A DNA stretch of 64,000 nt from a bacterium (GTDB taxonomy: Bacteria > Zhuqueibacterota > Zhuqueibacteria > Oleimicrobiales > Geothermoviventaceae): NCBI GenBank assembly GCA_028275345.1, contig JAPWUV010000003.1, positions 186,001 to 250,000 of the forward strand, read 5' to 3'. The notes beneath the pieces are model-generated. The model worked only from the letters and a program-made list of their open reading frames with translations. It searched no databases and was not told where the DNA came from. The first letter of the stretch is position 1, and each line of letters starts with the position of its first letter. This document shows, piece by piece, positions 34,251 through 43,281 of this stretch. Made by a program: the position numbers and the translations under genes.

Positions 34251-36434
34251 ATGGTACGGCGCGTTAGAAGGAAATCGACGGGGCGGGCACTGAGATGGAT
34301 CAGGAGCCTCGGCGGGGAGCGCCGCAAGATCACTCGCGTTCTTGCGGTGACCGTGGCTGTGGTGCTGCCGCTGTATCTTGTTCACATTGTGCGCGGGCTG
34401 CCGAGCCTGCAGCAGCTGGAGGTGTACGAGCCCGAGCTCGCGACAAAAATCTACTCCATCGATGGGAAGTTGATAAAAGAGCTGTTTTACAAGAAGAGGG
34501 CCCTGGCTTCGCTCGAAGAAATCCCTGACTACCTCTGGCAGGCGGTGGTGGCAACGGAGGACCATCGGTTTTTCAAGCACTGGGGGTTTGTGCCAGAGCG
34601 TTTCCTCAAGGCGATCGTGGTGGATTTGGTGACGCTGAGCCCGTCTCAGGGGGGCAGCACGATCACGCAGCAGCTCGCGCGCCAATTGTACCTGGGTCTC
34701 CGGAAAACCATCGATCGGAAGATCCGGGAAATCCTCACAGCCATCCAGATCGAGCGCACCTATACCAAGCGAGAAATCCTGGAGATGTATCTGAATCACA
34801 TGTACCTCGGGCACGGGAACTACGGGGTGCGTTCGGCAAGCCAATTCTACTTCGGGAAGGACGTCTCGGAGCTCTCGCTCGAGGAGTGTGCTCTGCTCGC
34901 CGCCTTGTTCCAGAGGCCAGAACGGCTCAGCCCTTTGAAGAACCCGGAGGCGGCCAAGAGGCGGCGCGATCTGGTCCTTTACCGGATGTGGAAGGTCGGA
35001 TATATCACCCGCGGCCAGTACGAGAAGGCAATTGCGGCTCCATTGGGAGTGGTCGCGACGCGAGAGGATGAGGCGCCTGGGATCGGCCCCTACTTCACCG
35101 AGTATGTCCGGTTGCAATTGCAGGCGAAGTACGGCGAGGCGATCTACAAGGAGGGCTATTCCGTTTACACGACGCTGGACACGCGCATACAGAGGGCAGC
35201 GGAGCAGGCGGTGCAGGAGCGTCTGACGGTCCTCCAGCGAAAGATGAATCGCCAATGGATCCAAACGGGGAAGTGGCGGGAACTCGTCACCGAGGCGGAC
35301 CTTGGGGGGAGATCCTACCGCGCTGCCTTGGCCGATACCGCCTGGATGGATTCGGTCTTGACCGCTAAGGCACCGGTGCAAGCAGCGGTAGTGGTTCTCG
35401 ACCCCAGCACGGGATACATTCTGGCTATGGTCGGGGGGCGCGATTTCCGCGAGTCCAAGTTCAACCGCGCGGTACAGGCGCTGCGACAACCCGGCTCCGC
35501 GTTCAAGCCCATCGCCTACACCGCCGCGGTCGACAACGGCTACATGCCCACGTACGAGCTCCTGAACCAGCCGGTGGTGCTTTTCATGCCCGATGGGTCG
35601 CGTTGGGCTCCCCAGAATTACGACGGCTCGCAAGGGGGACCAACTACGCTGAGGGAAGCACTTGCCCGCAGCTTGAACCTTGTGGCCGCCAGGCTGGTGC
35701 AGGAGGTGGTACCTCCGAGGCGGGTTGTGGACTACGCACATAAGCTTGGGATCAAGACCCCATTGCCCGCCGTGGATGCGATCGCACTGGGAGCCACGGA
35801 GGTAATCCCCCTTGAGCTCACGGCCGCCTTCGCGGCGCTGGATAACCACGGCGTTTATTGCGAGCCCATGGCCATCCTCCGCGTGACGGATCGCTTTGGC
35901 AATGTGCTGGAGGAGAACCTCCCCAAGCGGAAAGAGGTCCTGAGCGCGGAGACGGCGTACATCATGACGGATATGCTCCGTAGCGTGCTCGACCAGGGCA
36001 CGGGAGTGACGGCGCGCACGGTCTACGGCTTCACGCGTCCCGCAGCCGGCAAGACCGGCACCACCAATGAGTTCACAGACGCCTGGTTCATCGGGTACAC
36101 CCCGCAATTGGTTGCGGGGGTCTGGGTCGGGTTCGATCAGCCCAAGCTCAGCCTCGGGCAGGGAAGTTCCGGGGCCGTCATCGCGCTCCCCATCTGGGCC
36201 AATTTGATGAAGCGAGCGCATGAGGAGCTCGGCCTACCCGTGCTGGACTTCGAAATGCCCGACGGAGTTGTGCGGGTGCCCGTGTGCGCGGAGACCAAGA
36301 AGCTGGCTACTCCCTACTGTCCCCACGTGCTGAATGAAGTATTCCGCAAGGATCTGGCTCCGACCGAAAGTTGCGACAAACATGCGGGGGTCGCGCGCCG
36401 GCGCAGCACTTCGCGACGGGGACGCCTCCTTTGA
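34251..36434 (+). CDS. class A penicillin-binding protein (PBP1A-type)
   Basis: This bifunctional enzyme polymerises and cross-links peptidoglycan. After a short basic N-terminus and one membrane anchor (about 28-50) comes the family 51 glycosyltransferase domain (about 75-250), with the catalytic-glutamate motif ATEDHRFFKHWG, QGGSTITQQLARQLYLG and EILEMYLNHMYLGHG. The transpeptidase domain (about 370-690) has the active-site serine in GSAFKPIAYTAA, the SLN motif in ARSLNLVAARL and KTG in AAGKTGTTNEFTDAWF. The length (727) is ordinary. It is flanked by 159 and 153 bases of non-coding DNA and is likely its own unit; no convincing promoter was found. Confidence 0.95.
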   Translation: MVRRVRRKSTGRALRWIRSLGGERRKITRVLAVTVAVVLPLYLVHIVRGLPSLQQLEVYEPELATKIYSIDGKLIKELFYKKRALASLEEIPDYLWQAVVATEDHRFFKHWGFVPERFLKAIVVDLVTLSPSQGGSTITQQLARQLYLGLRKTIDRKIREILTAIQIERTYTKREILEMYLNHMYLGHGNYGVRSASQFYFGKDVSELSLEECALLAALFQRPERLSPLKNPEAAKRRRDLVLYRMWKVGYITRGQYEKAIAAPLGVVATREDEAPGIGPYFTEYVRLQLQAKYGEAIYKEGYSVYTTLDTRIQRAAEQAVQERLTVLQRKMNRQWIQTGKWRELVTEADLGGRSYRAALADTAWMDSVLTAKAPVQAAVVVLDPSTGYILAMVGGRDFRESKFNRAVQALRQPGSAFKPIAYTAAVDNGYMPTYELLNQPVVLFMPDGSRWAPQNYDGSQGGPTTLREALARSLNLVAARLVQEVVPPRRVVDYAHKLGIKTPLPAVDAIALGATEVIPLELTAAFAALDNHGVYCEPMAILRVTDRFGNVLEENLPKRKEVLSAETAYIMTDMLRSVLDQGTGVTARTVYGFTRPAAGKTGTTNEFTDAWFIGYTPQLVAGVWVGFDQPKLSLGQGSSGAVIALPIWANLMKRAHEELGLPVLDFEMPDGVVRVPVCAETKKLATPYCPHVLNEVFRKDLAPTESCDKHAGVARRRSTSRRGRLL

Positions 36435-36450
36435 CCCGCCAAAGCGGGTC
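36433..36450 (+). terminator. short hairpin overlapping the PBP stop codon
   Basis: GACCCGC (36433-36439) pairs perfectly with GCGGGTC (36444-36450) around CAAA, beginning inside the TGA stop. No T tract follows, so its role as a terminator is doubtful. Confidence 0.3.
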
Positions 36451-36587
36451 GCCCTGCTGCCATCGATCTCCTTTCCGTACAGCCGTATAGTCCCCTGGGC
36501 TCCTGGCTCAATTTGCTTGTTTTGAGGGGGGATTCCGATTATTTTTGCCCCATGCAACGGGTCGATCAGACAGGATGGAGGGAAAGG

Positions 36588-37580
36588 ATGCGGGTGTTGT
36601 CGGGGATCCAACCGTCGGGTGCACTGCATTTGGGCAACTACTTCGGCATGATGCGGCGGATGATCCAGTATCAAGCCGATCCGAACAACACGCTATTCTG
36701 CTTCATCGTGAATTTCCACGCCCTGACGACGGTGTTCGACGCGGAGCTTCTGCGCCGGAGAACCTTTGAAGCGGCCTGCGATTTCCTCGCTCTTGGGATT
36801 GATCCGGAAAGGTCAGTGTTCTGGGTCCAGAGCGATGTGCCCGAGGTCACTGAGCTCACCTGGCTGCTGTCCAATGTCACCAGCGTGGGCCTCCTGGAGA
36901 GGGCTCATTCGTACAAGGACAAGATCTCGAAGGGGATCACTCCGAATCACGGGCTGTTCAGCTATCCGGTGCTCATGGCGGCCGATATCTTGCTCTACGA
37001 GGGCGAACTGGTGCCGGTTGGCAAGGACCAGAAGCAGCACCTGGAGATGACGCGCGATATTGCGATTCGTTTCAATACCACCTACGGTGAAACCTTCGTG
37101 GTGCCGGAGCCGGACATCGCCGAAGACGTGGCGGTCGTGCCGGGCATCGACGGGCAAAAGATGTCGAAGTCGTATGGAAACACGATCGATATTTTCTCGG
37201 ACTACGAAACATTGCGCTCCCGGGTGATGTCCATCGTGACAGATTCCACACCCGTTCATGAGCCGAAGAACCCCGATAAGTGCACCCTCTTCGCCATCTA
37301 CAGCCTCTTCCTCTCACCAGAAGAGAGGGCAGAACTCAGAGAACGCTACCTCAGGCCGGGGCTGAAGTATTCGGATGTTAAGAAAGAGCTCGTCGAGGTC
37401 ATTTGGAATCATTTTGCTCCCTATCGAGAAAAGCGGCAGTATTACCTGAATCATCCGGATGAAGTCTTCGATATCCTCAGGATGGGGGCGAAAAAGGCTC
37501 GCCAGGTGGCCACGACCGTGCTCGAGCGGGCCCGGAGAAACGTGGGGGTGGACTATTGGAACTTCGCCTACCGGGACTGA
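36588..37580 (+). CDS. trpS: tryptophanyl-tRNA synthetase
   Basis: TrpRS charges tRNA-Trp. The 330-residue length matches the bacterial dimeric enzyme. The class I signatures are GIQPSGALHLGNYFG (the HIGH region) and the KMSKS loop in DGQKMSKSYGN. HSYKDKISKGITPNHGLFSYPVLMAADIL is the characteristic tryptophan and ATP pocket region. ATG 36588 follows GGAGGG at the right distance and begins just before the first strand; a frame open from 36513 is not needed. No T-box or leader structure fits in the 153-base gap upstream. Confidence 0.95.
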   Translation: MRVLSGIQPSGALHLGNYFGMMRRMIQYQADPNNTLFCFIVNFHALTTVFDAELLRRRTFEAACDFLALGIDPERSVFWVQSDVPEVTELTWLLSNVTSVGLLERAHSYKDKISKGITPNHGLFSYPVLMAADILLYEGELVPVGKDQKQHLEMTRDIAIRFNTTYGETFVVPEPDIAEDVAVVPGIDGQKMSKSYGNTIDIFSDYETLRSRVMSIVTDSTPVHEPKNPDKCTLFAIYSLFLSPEERAELRERYLRPGLKYSDVKKELVEVIWNHFAPYREKRQYYLNHPDEVFDILRMGAKKARQVATTVLERARRNVGVDYWNFAYRD

Positions 37581-37870
37581 GAAGGTGAGCGGGTCAGGCC
37601 CAGCACGAGTTGTTCGGTGAGCCTGCGGTCGAGAAGCGGCGCTCAGGCGAGTTTGAGTTGGGAAGGGACAGTTTACACGAGTTGGGGGCGAGAATTCGCA
37701 GGAGTTCCGAGGGCCTGAGGCAGGTCATTCCGGTGAGTGTTGGGCGCGCACCTTTCCCCGGCCAGAGATGGGTGACCACCCTCTTCCCGGGAGCTTTTGG
37801 CCCGGACGCAGCGTTGCAAAGGTGTGTGCTGCATAACTGAAGTAGGAGCCATACCTGCGAGGAGGCCAAG

Positions 37871-38572
37871 TTGGTCCGAGCGAAATGGGCGGTGGTTGGG
37901 TGGCTTGCGGGGTGGTCAGTGTTATCCCTCCTGCTGGCTTGCTCCAGCCCCACGGACCCCCAGGAGCGATACGACGGAGAGTGGGACGGGAGTCTCACGC
38001 TAGACAATGAATCCGTTCCCTTGCAAATTCGGGTAGCTTACGACAGAATCGAGCGCGTGGTCATTGGGGGGTATGAGGAGCGGGTTCTCGTGCCGCTTGG
38101 AAACCGCATTGACGGGGACCGGTTCAAGGTTTTCTTGTCTGAGGAAAGCATCTGGTTGGAGGGGATGTTCACGACGGAGACCCGCGCGGAAGGTACGCTG
38201 CACGCCTACGGGTCCGTCTACTCCTGGACGGCCATTAAAGTGCGGACCAAAAACGGGAGCCTCCTCGTGCCCGAAAGCTACTTTTGGGAACCGCACGTGC
38301 AGCACGTGTTGGGAAACGCGCGGGGCCAGTTGGTGCTGGAAAAGACCGATCTCAAGAAGATGGTCAAGCACCGGTACCGGCTTGGCTTCTCGGGGACCCC
38401 GGCTAATCTCTACGTGTACATCGGCGATCTCCAGCGACTGGCATATCTGGTGAGAGGGTACCCATTCAGCGATTCCCTTTCGTTCGAGTTTGACGGGATC
38501 CGCCTCACCCTGATCAATGACCGGCAATATCCCTTCACCGCCGACGACCTCTACGAATTCTGGTACGAGTAG
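37871..38572 (+). CDS. predicted lipoprotein of unknown function
   Basis: The 233-residue product begins with a signal sequence ending in LLLACSS, a good lipobox, so it is probably lipid-anchored. The mature part is rich in beta strand (EWDGSLTL, LQIRVAYD, LYVYIGDLQRLAYLV). It could form a small barrel or lipocalin-like fold, but I recognise no family. TTG 37871 follows GCGAGGAGG five bases upstream, which decides the start. The 290 bases before it (37581-37870) show nothing I can assign. It is transcribed alone. Confidence 0.65.
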   Translation: MVRAKWAVVGWLAGWSVLSLLLACSSPTDPQERYDGEWDGSLTLDNESVPLQIRVAYDRIERVVIGGYEERVLVPLGNRIDGDRFKVFLSEESIWLEGMFTTETRAEGTLHAYGSVYSWTAIKVRTKNGSLLVPESYFWEPHVQHVLGNARGQLVLEKTDLKKMVKHRYRLGFSGTPANLYVYIGDLQRLAYLVRGYPFSDSLSFEFDGIRLTLINDRQYPFTADDLYEFWYE

Positions 38573-39181
38573 CGCAGTCGTGGCAATTTGAGGAATCTTC
38601 GAGAGCCTTCGCGGGTAGCCTGCGGGGGGGGCAGGTCGGAGTGGGGGTACGCTCCGGTCCTCTGCCAATCGATGACGATCCCGGCCGCGAGGGGCAGACT
38701 GCTCCTCGCCTTCCCGAGCTGAACTCGGTGTGATCGATCACCCCGCTCTCTCGCTGCGGTATGTGCGCATTCGGTGAGTGTGGCGCAACAGCGCCCGCAT
38801 GGATTAGCGGGAAGTCCTACCGGCGAGAAGAACTTCGCGGCGGCCCGTTCTTTTCCTCACGGATCGGCGAGGGGACCGCAACTTTGCCCTTCTCCACTCC
38901 CGCATTCCTGCCGCAGCGGGAAAGGATCCGTCGCTCGGAGTCCGTACTACCTTGCCCGCCGTTTTTCCGCGGGGGGAGACTGTGACCGGAAGTCTCGCCT
39001 TTCAAGAGGCCTCGTCGGCGCCGACAGTGTTCCGACGCGGACCTTCGCTTCTTGGAGAAGTCCCCACTCGACCGTGTTCTGCGTTCCCCACGGGCGGTCC
39101 CTTTGTCCCTGCGGGCCGGCTCCGCCGGGGAGATGGCCTCCGGTAGTATCCTTCACCTCCGGGCGAGGAGCTCTGGGGGTG
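38573..39181. other. gene-free interval between convergent genes
   Basis: About 600 bases between the lipoprotein and ferritin genes hold no believable gene. The longest open frame (plus strand from 38774) reads through the ferritin gene in another frame and is rich in Arg, Pro, Ser and Gly, as expected of GC-rich non-coding DNA. A perfect 12-base palindrome, GTGATCGATCAC, lies at 38730-38741. No tRNA shape or known RNA motif was seen. Confidence 0.55.
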
Positions 39182-39217
39182 CCCCCGCCCGACGCTCGAT
39201 GGCGAATCGGGCGGGGG
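39182..39217 (-). terminator. strong hairpin downstream of ferritin
   Basis: CCCCCGCCCGA (39182-39192) and TCGGGCGGGGG (39207-39217) form a perfect 11-bp stem with a 14-base loop. On the minus strand it lies 45 bases after the ferritin stop. There is no T tract in that direction (CACCCC follows), so termination efficiency is uncertain. Confidence 0.5.
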
Positions 39218-39261
39218 ATCTTTAGCTGGACTAAGTCGCTGGCCTGCGCCTCGTCCAGCGA

Positions 39262-39747
39262 TCAGCGTTGGGCGAGTTGGCGGTCCAGCATGAACACAGC
39301 TTGGCCTTTGTCGCCGACCATGCGGAGGGCTTCCAGGATTTCGTTCGCCGTCTTCTCTTCCTCTACCTGTTCGGTGACGAACCATTGCAGGAAGGCCTGG
39401 GCCGCGAAGTCCGCTTCCTTCACGGCGAGGGCGTAGAGCTCATGAATCATCTTGGTCACCTTGCGTTCATGCTCGAGCACGGCCTCGAACACCTGGACGG
39501 CGGAGCCGAAGTCGGAGGGCGGCTGGGCCACTGCCTGGAGCGTCACCCGCCCCTGCCGGTCATTGACGAAGGTGAAGATGCGCATGGCGTGACCCACTTC
39601 TTCCTGGGCCTGCTTGCGCATCCAGTGGGCAAATCCGGGAAGGTTCTTCGCCTCGCAGTAGGCCGACATCGAGAGATACAGATATGCAGAATATAGCTCG
39701 GCATTGATCTGCTCGTTCAATTTGTTCTGCAGCGCATCGCTCAGCAT
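39262..39747 (-). CDS. non-haem ferritin
   Basis: Ferritin oxidises and stores iron in a 24-subunit shell. The 161-residue product is a four-helix bundle with the ferroxidase ligands in [27 protein letters not shown] and [14 protein letters not shown], matching FtnA-type bacterial ferritins. The start at 39747 ([13 protein letters not shown]) follows AAGGAGGCGAACC; an in-frame ATG at 39774 is less likely. It is transcribed away from the convergent lipoprotein gene. It lies 145 bases after pepT on the same strand. No Fur box was identified. Confidence 0.93.
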   Translation of the reverse strand: MLSDALQNKLNEQINAELYSAYLYLSMSAYCEAKNLPGFAHWMRKQAQEEVGHAMRIFTFVNDRQGRVTLQAVAQPPSDFGSAVQVFEAVLEHERKVTKMIHELYALAVKEADFAAQAFLQWFVTEQVEEEKTANEILEALRMVGDKGQAVFMLDRQLAQR

Positions 39748-39892
39748 GGTTCGCCTCCTTGCGGATTGGTTCACCTGACCTTCTCCACGAAAAACTCGAA
39801 GTGAAAGAACAACCGGAACAGCCTCGGTATTCCGTCGCCGCGTGTGGAGTGGAACGGACTGATGCGGAACGTTGCTTCCTCGGAGATGGAGT

Positions 39893-41146
39893 TCAACGAA
39901 TCGGTCCCTTCTCGGCCCAGATCTGGACGAGGTGCACGAGGGTCGTCACGGCTCGGGCCATGTCCTGCACGGAAATCCATTCTCTGCGGGAATGGAAGTT
40001 GTGTCCTCCGGTGAACAGATTGGGAGTGAGAAGGCCTTGGTAGCAGAGGCGGGCGCCGTCGGTGCCGCCACGGATGCTCGTCAACTTTGGCTCGAGTCCG
40101 GCTCGCCGGATAGCCTCCACGGCGAAGTCGACCACCCGGGGTTCCTCTTCGAGCTTGTACCGCATGTTTCGGTAGGATTCCTTGATCTGAATCTCAACCC
40201 GGGAACCGGGCACCTGCCGGGCAATCCTTGCGGCGAGACGGGAGAGGTAGCGCTCCTTCTCCTTGAGCCCCTCCACCTCGAAATCGCGGATCAGCAGGCG
40301 CACCTCGGCCAACTCGACGCCCCCCTCAATGGCATGCGGGTGGACGTATCCCTCTCTTCCATCCGTGGTCTCCGGCGACATGCTGGCTTTGGGCAACTTG
40401 TCCACGAGCCGGGCCGCGAGCTTGATTGCATTGACCATCTTGCCTTTGGCATAGCCGGGATGGACGTTGACCCCGTGGAAGCGGACAGTCATGGTGTCGG
40501 CGCAAAAGGTTTCGTTCTCCACCTCCCCGGCTGCGCCTCCGTCCACAGTGTAGGCGTAGTGAGCTCCGAAGCGACCCACGTCGAAGAAATCCGTCCCCCG
40601 GCCTACCTCTTCGTCGGGGGTGAATGCCAGACGGATTGTTCCGTGTGGAATCTCCGGGTGAGACAATAGATACTCCATGGCGGTCAGGATCTCGGCGATG
40701 CCGGCCTTGTCGTCCGCCCCGAGGAGCGTCGTCCCGTCGGAGGTGATGATGTCTTGCCCGATACAGTTGGCGAGCTCCGGATCCGTTTCCGGAGACAGGA
40801 CGACGGAGGGATCGCCGGGCAACTGGATCCTTTGCCCGTCATAGTGCCGGTGGATGATCGGCTTCACCCCGGCCCCGCTGACTTCGGGGGAGGTGTCGAC
40901 GTGCGCGATGAAGCCGATCACGGGCACCTGGGTCTGTAAGTTGCTGGGTAATGTGGCGGTGAGGTAGAAGTGCTGGTCGAGCTCGACCTCCTTCAACCCA
41001 AGCTCCTCGAGTTCTCGCGCCAGCATTTGCAGGAACTGCCGCTGGCCCTCGGTGCTGGGGTACTCGGCAACCCCCTCCCTCGACTGCGTGTCCATTTGCA
41101 CGTAGCGCAGGAAACGATCCACGAGCCGTTCCACCGGGATTTGCAT
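39893..41146 (-). CDS. pepT: peptidase T (tripeptide aminopeptidase)
   Basis: PepT is a cytoplasmic dizinc M20 peptidase that releases N-terminal residues from tripeptides. The 417-residue length is typical. Zinc and catalytic motifs are complete: [49 protein letters not shown] and the late [12 protein letters not shown]. The N-terminal [10 protein letters not shown] and YPSTEGQ also match the family. GGGAGAG precedes the ATG. Its promoter candidate (41191-41219) diverges from that of the leuC-like gene. Confidence 0.95.
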   Translation of the reverse strand: MQIPVERLVDRFLRYVQMDTQSREGVAEYPSTEGQRQFLQMLARELEELGLKEVELDQHFYLTATLPSNLQTQVPVIGFIAHVDTSPEVSGAGVKPIIHRHYDGQRIQLPGDPSVVLSPETDPELANCIGQDIITSDGTTLLGADDKAGIAEILTAMEYLLSHPEIPHGTIRLAFTPDEEVGRGTDFFDVGRFGAHYAYTVDGGAAGEVENETFCADTMTVRFHGVNVHPGYAKGKMVNAIKLAARLVDKLPKASMSPETTDGREGYVHPHAIEGGVELAEVRLLIRDFEVEGLKEKERYLSRLAARIARQVPGSRVEIQIKESYRNMRYKLEEEPRVVDFAVEAIRRAGLEPKLTSIRGGTDGARLCYQGLLTPNLFTGGHNFHSRREWISVQDMARAVTTLVHLVQIWAEKGPIR

Positions 41147-41190
41147 CTGGCGTCTCTCCCTTTCGAGCTTTGGAATTCAGGAACCGTTTC

Positions 41191-41219
41191 AATTAAACCG
41201 TTTTTGCCCTCCCGTGCAA
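41191..41219 (-). promoter_or_regulatory. sigma-70-type promoter for pepT
   Basis: Read on the minus strand, TTGCAC (41219-41214), a 17-base spacer and TTAATT (41196-41191) lie 44 bases before the pepT start. Confidence 0.55.
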
Positions 41220-41266
41220 GGACAAAGTGCAATGGTCCCGTGTCGACCCGGCGAGCTGCAAAGGGA

Positions 41267-41295
41267 TTGACAATGTAAGGGGTTGGTGATATATT
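41267..41295 (+). promoter_or_regulatory. near-consensus sigma-70 promoter for the leuC-like gene
   Basis: TTGACA (41267-41272), a 17-base spacer and TATATT (41290-41295) make the strongest promoter in the window, 82 bases before ATG 41378. The leader between them shows no leucine-rich peptide. Confidence 0.8.
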
Positions 41296-41377
41296 CACCA
41301 AGCCCCAGGAGCGGGGGAGGCTAGGCTTCGGCGGTTTCAAGGAGCGGCATTCGGCAATCGTTGGGAGGAGCTTCCGC

Positions 41378-42631
41378 ATGGGCAAGACGTTCGTGGAAAA
41401 GGTACTGGGCCGCAAGGCAGGAAGGGCGGTTACAGCAGGGGAGATCGTCGAGGTAGTCCCGGACTACGCCATGTCTCACGATAACACCGCCGCCATTGCC
41501 AAGACCTTCGCGTCCATTGGCGTGGCACGGCTTTATGACCCCAACCTTCACGTGGTCATCCTGGACCATGCGTCTCCCCCGCCCAATGAGAAGTTCGCGG
41601 AGAATCATCGCGAAGTCCGGGAGTTTGTGAAGAAGCATGGGATCCAGAACTTCTACGATGTCCAGCGGGGTGTTTGTCATCAGGTGATGGTGGAAGAAGG
41701 GTTCGCGTTGCCCGGGCTCCTCATCGTGGGTTCGGACAGCCACAGCACCACCTACGGTGCGGTGGGCGCCTTCGGGACCGGGATCGGGCGTTCGGAAATG
41801 GCGGTGATCATGGCCACGGGGCGGATCTGGCTGCGGGTACCGGAGACGATGCGGGTGGTGTTTCGCGGTACCCCTCCCCCGGGCGTCTCCGCAAAAGACA
41901 TCATGCTCTATGCCATCGGCCGCATCGGGGTGGAAGGTGCGAACTACATGGCGGTGGAGTTCGCCGGCGAGGCGGTCGAGCAGATGAGTGTGTCGAGCCG
42001 GATGGTCTTGGCCAATATGGCGGCAGAAATGGGGGCGAAGACAGGCTACGTGGAGCCCGATGAAATCACGCTCGAATACGTGCGTCCCAGAGCGCGGAGG
42101 GAGTTCGAGGTCGTCAAATCGGACCCCGACGCGACGTACGTCCGAGTGCACGAGCTGGATGTGAGCGCCCTGGAGCCCCTGGTGGCTTGCCCGCATGCGG
42201 TGGACAATGTGAAGCCCGTGTCGGAAGTGGCGGGCACGCGGATTCACCAAGTTTTCTTCGGTTCCTGCACCAACGCCCGCCTTGAGGATTTTGAAGTCGT
42301 GGCCCGGATCCTGAAAGGGCGCCGGGTGCATCCCGAGGTGAGGATGCTGGTATTCCCGGCTTCGCAGCAGGTGTACCTGGATGCGTTGCGGGCCGGGTAC
42401 CTGGAAATCCTGGCCGAGGCTGGGGCGGTGATCCTGAATGCCAACTGCGGCCCGTGCATGGGAAGCCATCAAGGGATTCCCGCCAATGGGGAAGTGAGCC
42501 TCAGCACGTCGAATCGCAACTTCCGCGGACGCCAGGGCAACCGCGAAGCGGAGATCTACCTCTGCAGCCCGGCTACGGCGGCGGCCTCCGCCATCCGGGG
42601 TGTGATCTCGGATCCTCGGGAATTCCTGTAA
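41378..42631 (+). CDS. aconitase-family hydro-lyase, large subunit (LeuC/HacA-type)
   Basis: This 417-residue protein is the 4Fe-4S subunit of a two-subunit hydro-lyase such as 3-isopropylmalate dehydratase or homoaconitase. The cluster cysteines are in [13 protein letters not shown] and NANCGPCMG, with a third in [32 protein letters not shown] and [20 protein letters not shown] are family motifs. The short length places it in the LeuC2/HacA branch, where substrate varies (isopropylmalate, homocitrate, dimethylmalate). ATG 41378 has GGGAGGAG upstream. The small subunit follows 68 bases later and an MmgE/PrpD gene after that; no other leucine gene is nearby. Confidence 0.85.
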   Translation: MGKTFVEKVLGRKAGRAVTAGEIVEVVPDYAMSHDNTAAIAKTFASIGVARLYDPNLHVVILDHASPPPNEKFAENHREVREFVKKHGIQNFYDVQRGVCHQVMVEEGFALPGLLIVGSDSHSTTYGAVGAFGTGIGRSEMAVIMATGRIWLRVPETMRVVFRGTPPPGVSAKDIMLYAIGRIGVEGANYMAVEFAGEAVEQMSVSSRMVLANMAAEMGAKTGYVEPDEITLEYVRPRARREFEVVKSDPDATYVRVHELDVSALEPLVACPHAVDNVKPVSEVAGTRIHQVFFGSCTNARLEDFEVVARILKGRRVHPEVRMLVFPASQQVYLDALRAGYLEILAEAGAVILNANCGPCMGSHQGIPANGEVSLSTSNRNFRGRQGNREAEIYLCSPATAAASAIRGVISDPREFL

Positions 42632-42699
42632 CTCGTCCGCGGTTGTACAGTCCCGGGACGGCGCTTCTGGTCGATTGGCAATCCAATGAGGTGGTGGAG

Positions 42700-43242
42700 A
42701 TGAAGCTCGTACGCGGCAGGGTTTGGAAATACGGGGACGACGTGAACACGGATGTGATCTTCCCCGGCAAGTACACCTACACTGTCACGGACCCAGTGGA
42801 GATGGCTTCGCATGCCATGGAGGATCTCGACCCTGAGTTTGCCAAGAGCGTGCAACCGGGGGACGTGGTGGTGGCCGGAAGGAACTTCGGCTGCGGGAGT
42901 TCCCGCGAACAGGCCGCCTTCTGTCTGAAGTATGCGGGCGTCGGTGCGGTTGTCGCCAAGTCGTTCTCTCGGATCTACTTTCGCAACGCGATCAACGCCG
43001 GGCTTCCGGTGATCCAGGCCCCGGAGGCGGTCGAGGCCATCGAGGCCGGTGAGACGGTGGAGATCGATCTGGAGCGTGGGGAGCTACGCTGCAAGGCGGG
43101 CCGCTTCTCCTTTCCCCGCCTGCCGGAGGCGGTGCTGGGTATCTTCGCTGCCGGGGGACTAATCCCCTACACCCGCCAGCGTCTCGGATTGGCGCCGCGC
43201 GAGGGGGAAGGGACTGGCACGAGCGGAGAGAGTTCGAGGTAG
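42700..43242 (+). CDS. aconitase-family hydro-lyase, small subunit (LeuD/HacB-type)
   Basis: The 180-residue swivel-domain subunit completes the active site of the preceding protein. [17 protein letters not shown] opens it, and [44 protein letters not shown] is complete. The substrate-recognition loop after FPGK reads YTYTVTDP. In characterised LeuD/HacB proteins I recall YLRT- or YLVx-like residues here, so specificity may differ. ATG 42700 is chosen because GAGGTGG precedes it; the frame is open back into the large-subunit gene but that part does not resemble the family. The acidic tail after RQRLGL is not conserved. Confidence 0.85.
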   Translation: MKLVRGRVWKYGDDVNTDVIFPGKYTYTVTDPVEMASHAMEDLDPEFAKSVQPGDVVVAGRNFGCGSSREQAAFCLKYAGVGAVVAKSFSRIYFRNAINAGLPVIQAPEAVEAIEAGETVEIDLERGELRCKAGRFSFPRLPEAVLGIFAAGGLIPYTRQRLGLAPREGEGTGTSGESSR

Positions 43243-43281
43243 CCGCAACGGAGCGCCCGGACAAAGGTTTGGAGGACCAAA

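Noticed and set aside
34212-36221. 669-residue minus-strand frame opposite the penicillin-binding protein
   Set aside because: The plus strand has all PBP motifs in order; the antisense frame has none.
36435-36587. T-box or attenuator before trpS
   Set aside because: No T-box sequence, specifier loop or terminator/antiterminator pair could be traced in the 153 bases.
38774-39436. 220-residue plus-strand frame between lipoprotein and ferritin
   Set aside because: It overlaps ferritin in the opposite direction and its residues look like random GC-rich translation.
42454-42699. Possible 82-residue N-terminal extension of the LeuD-like subunit
   Set aside because: It overlaps the large subunit in another frame and the real family N-terminus begins at 42700.
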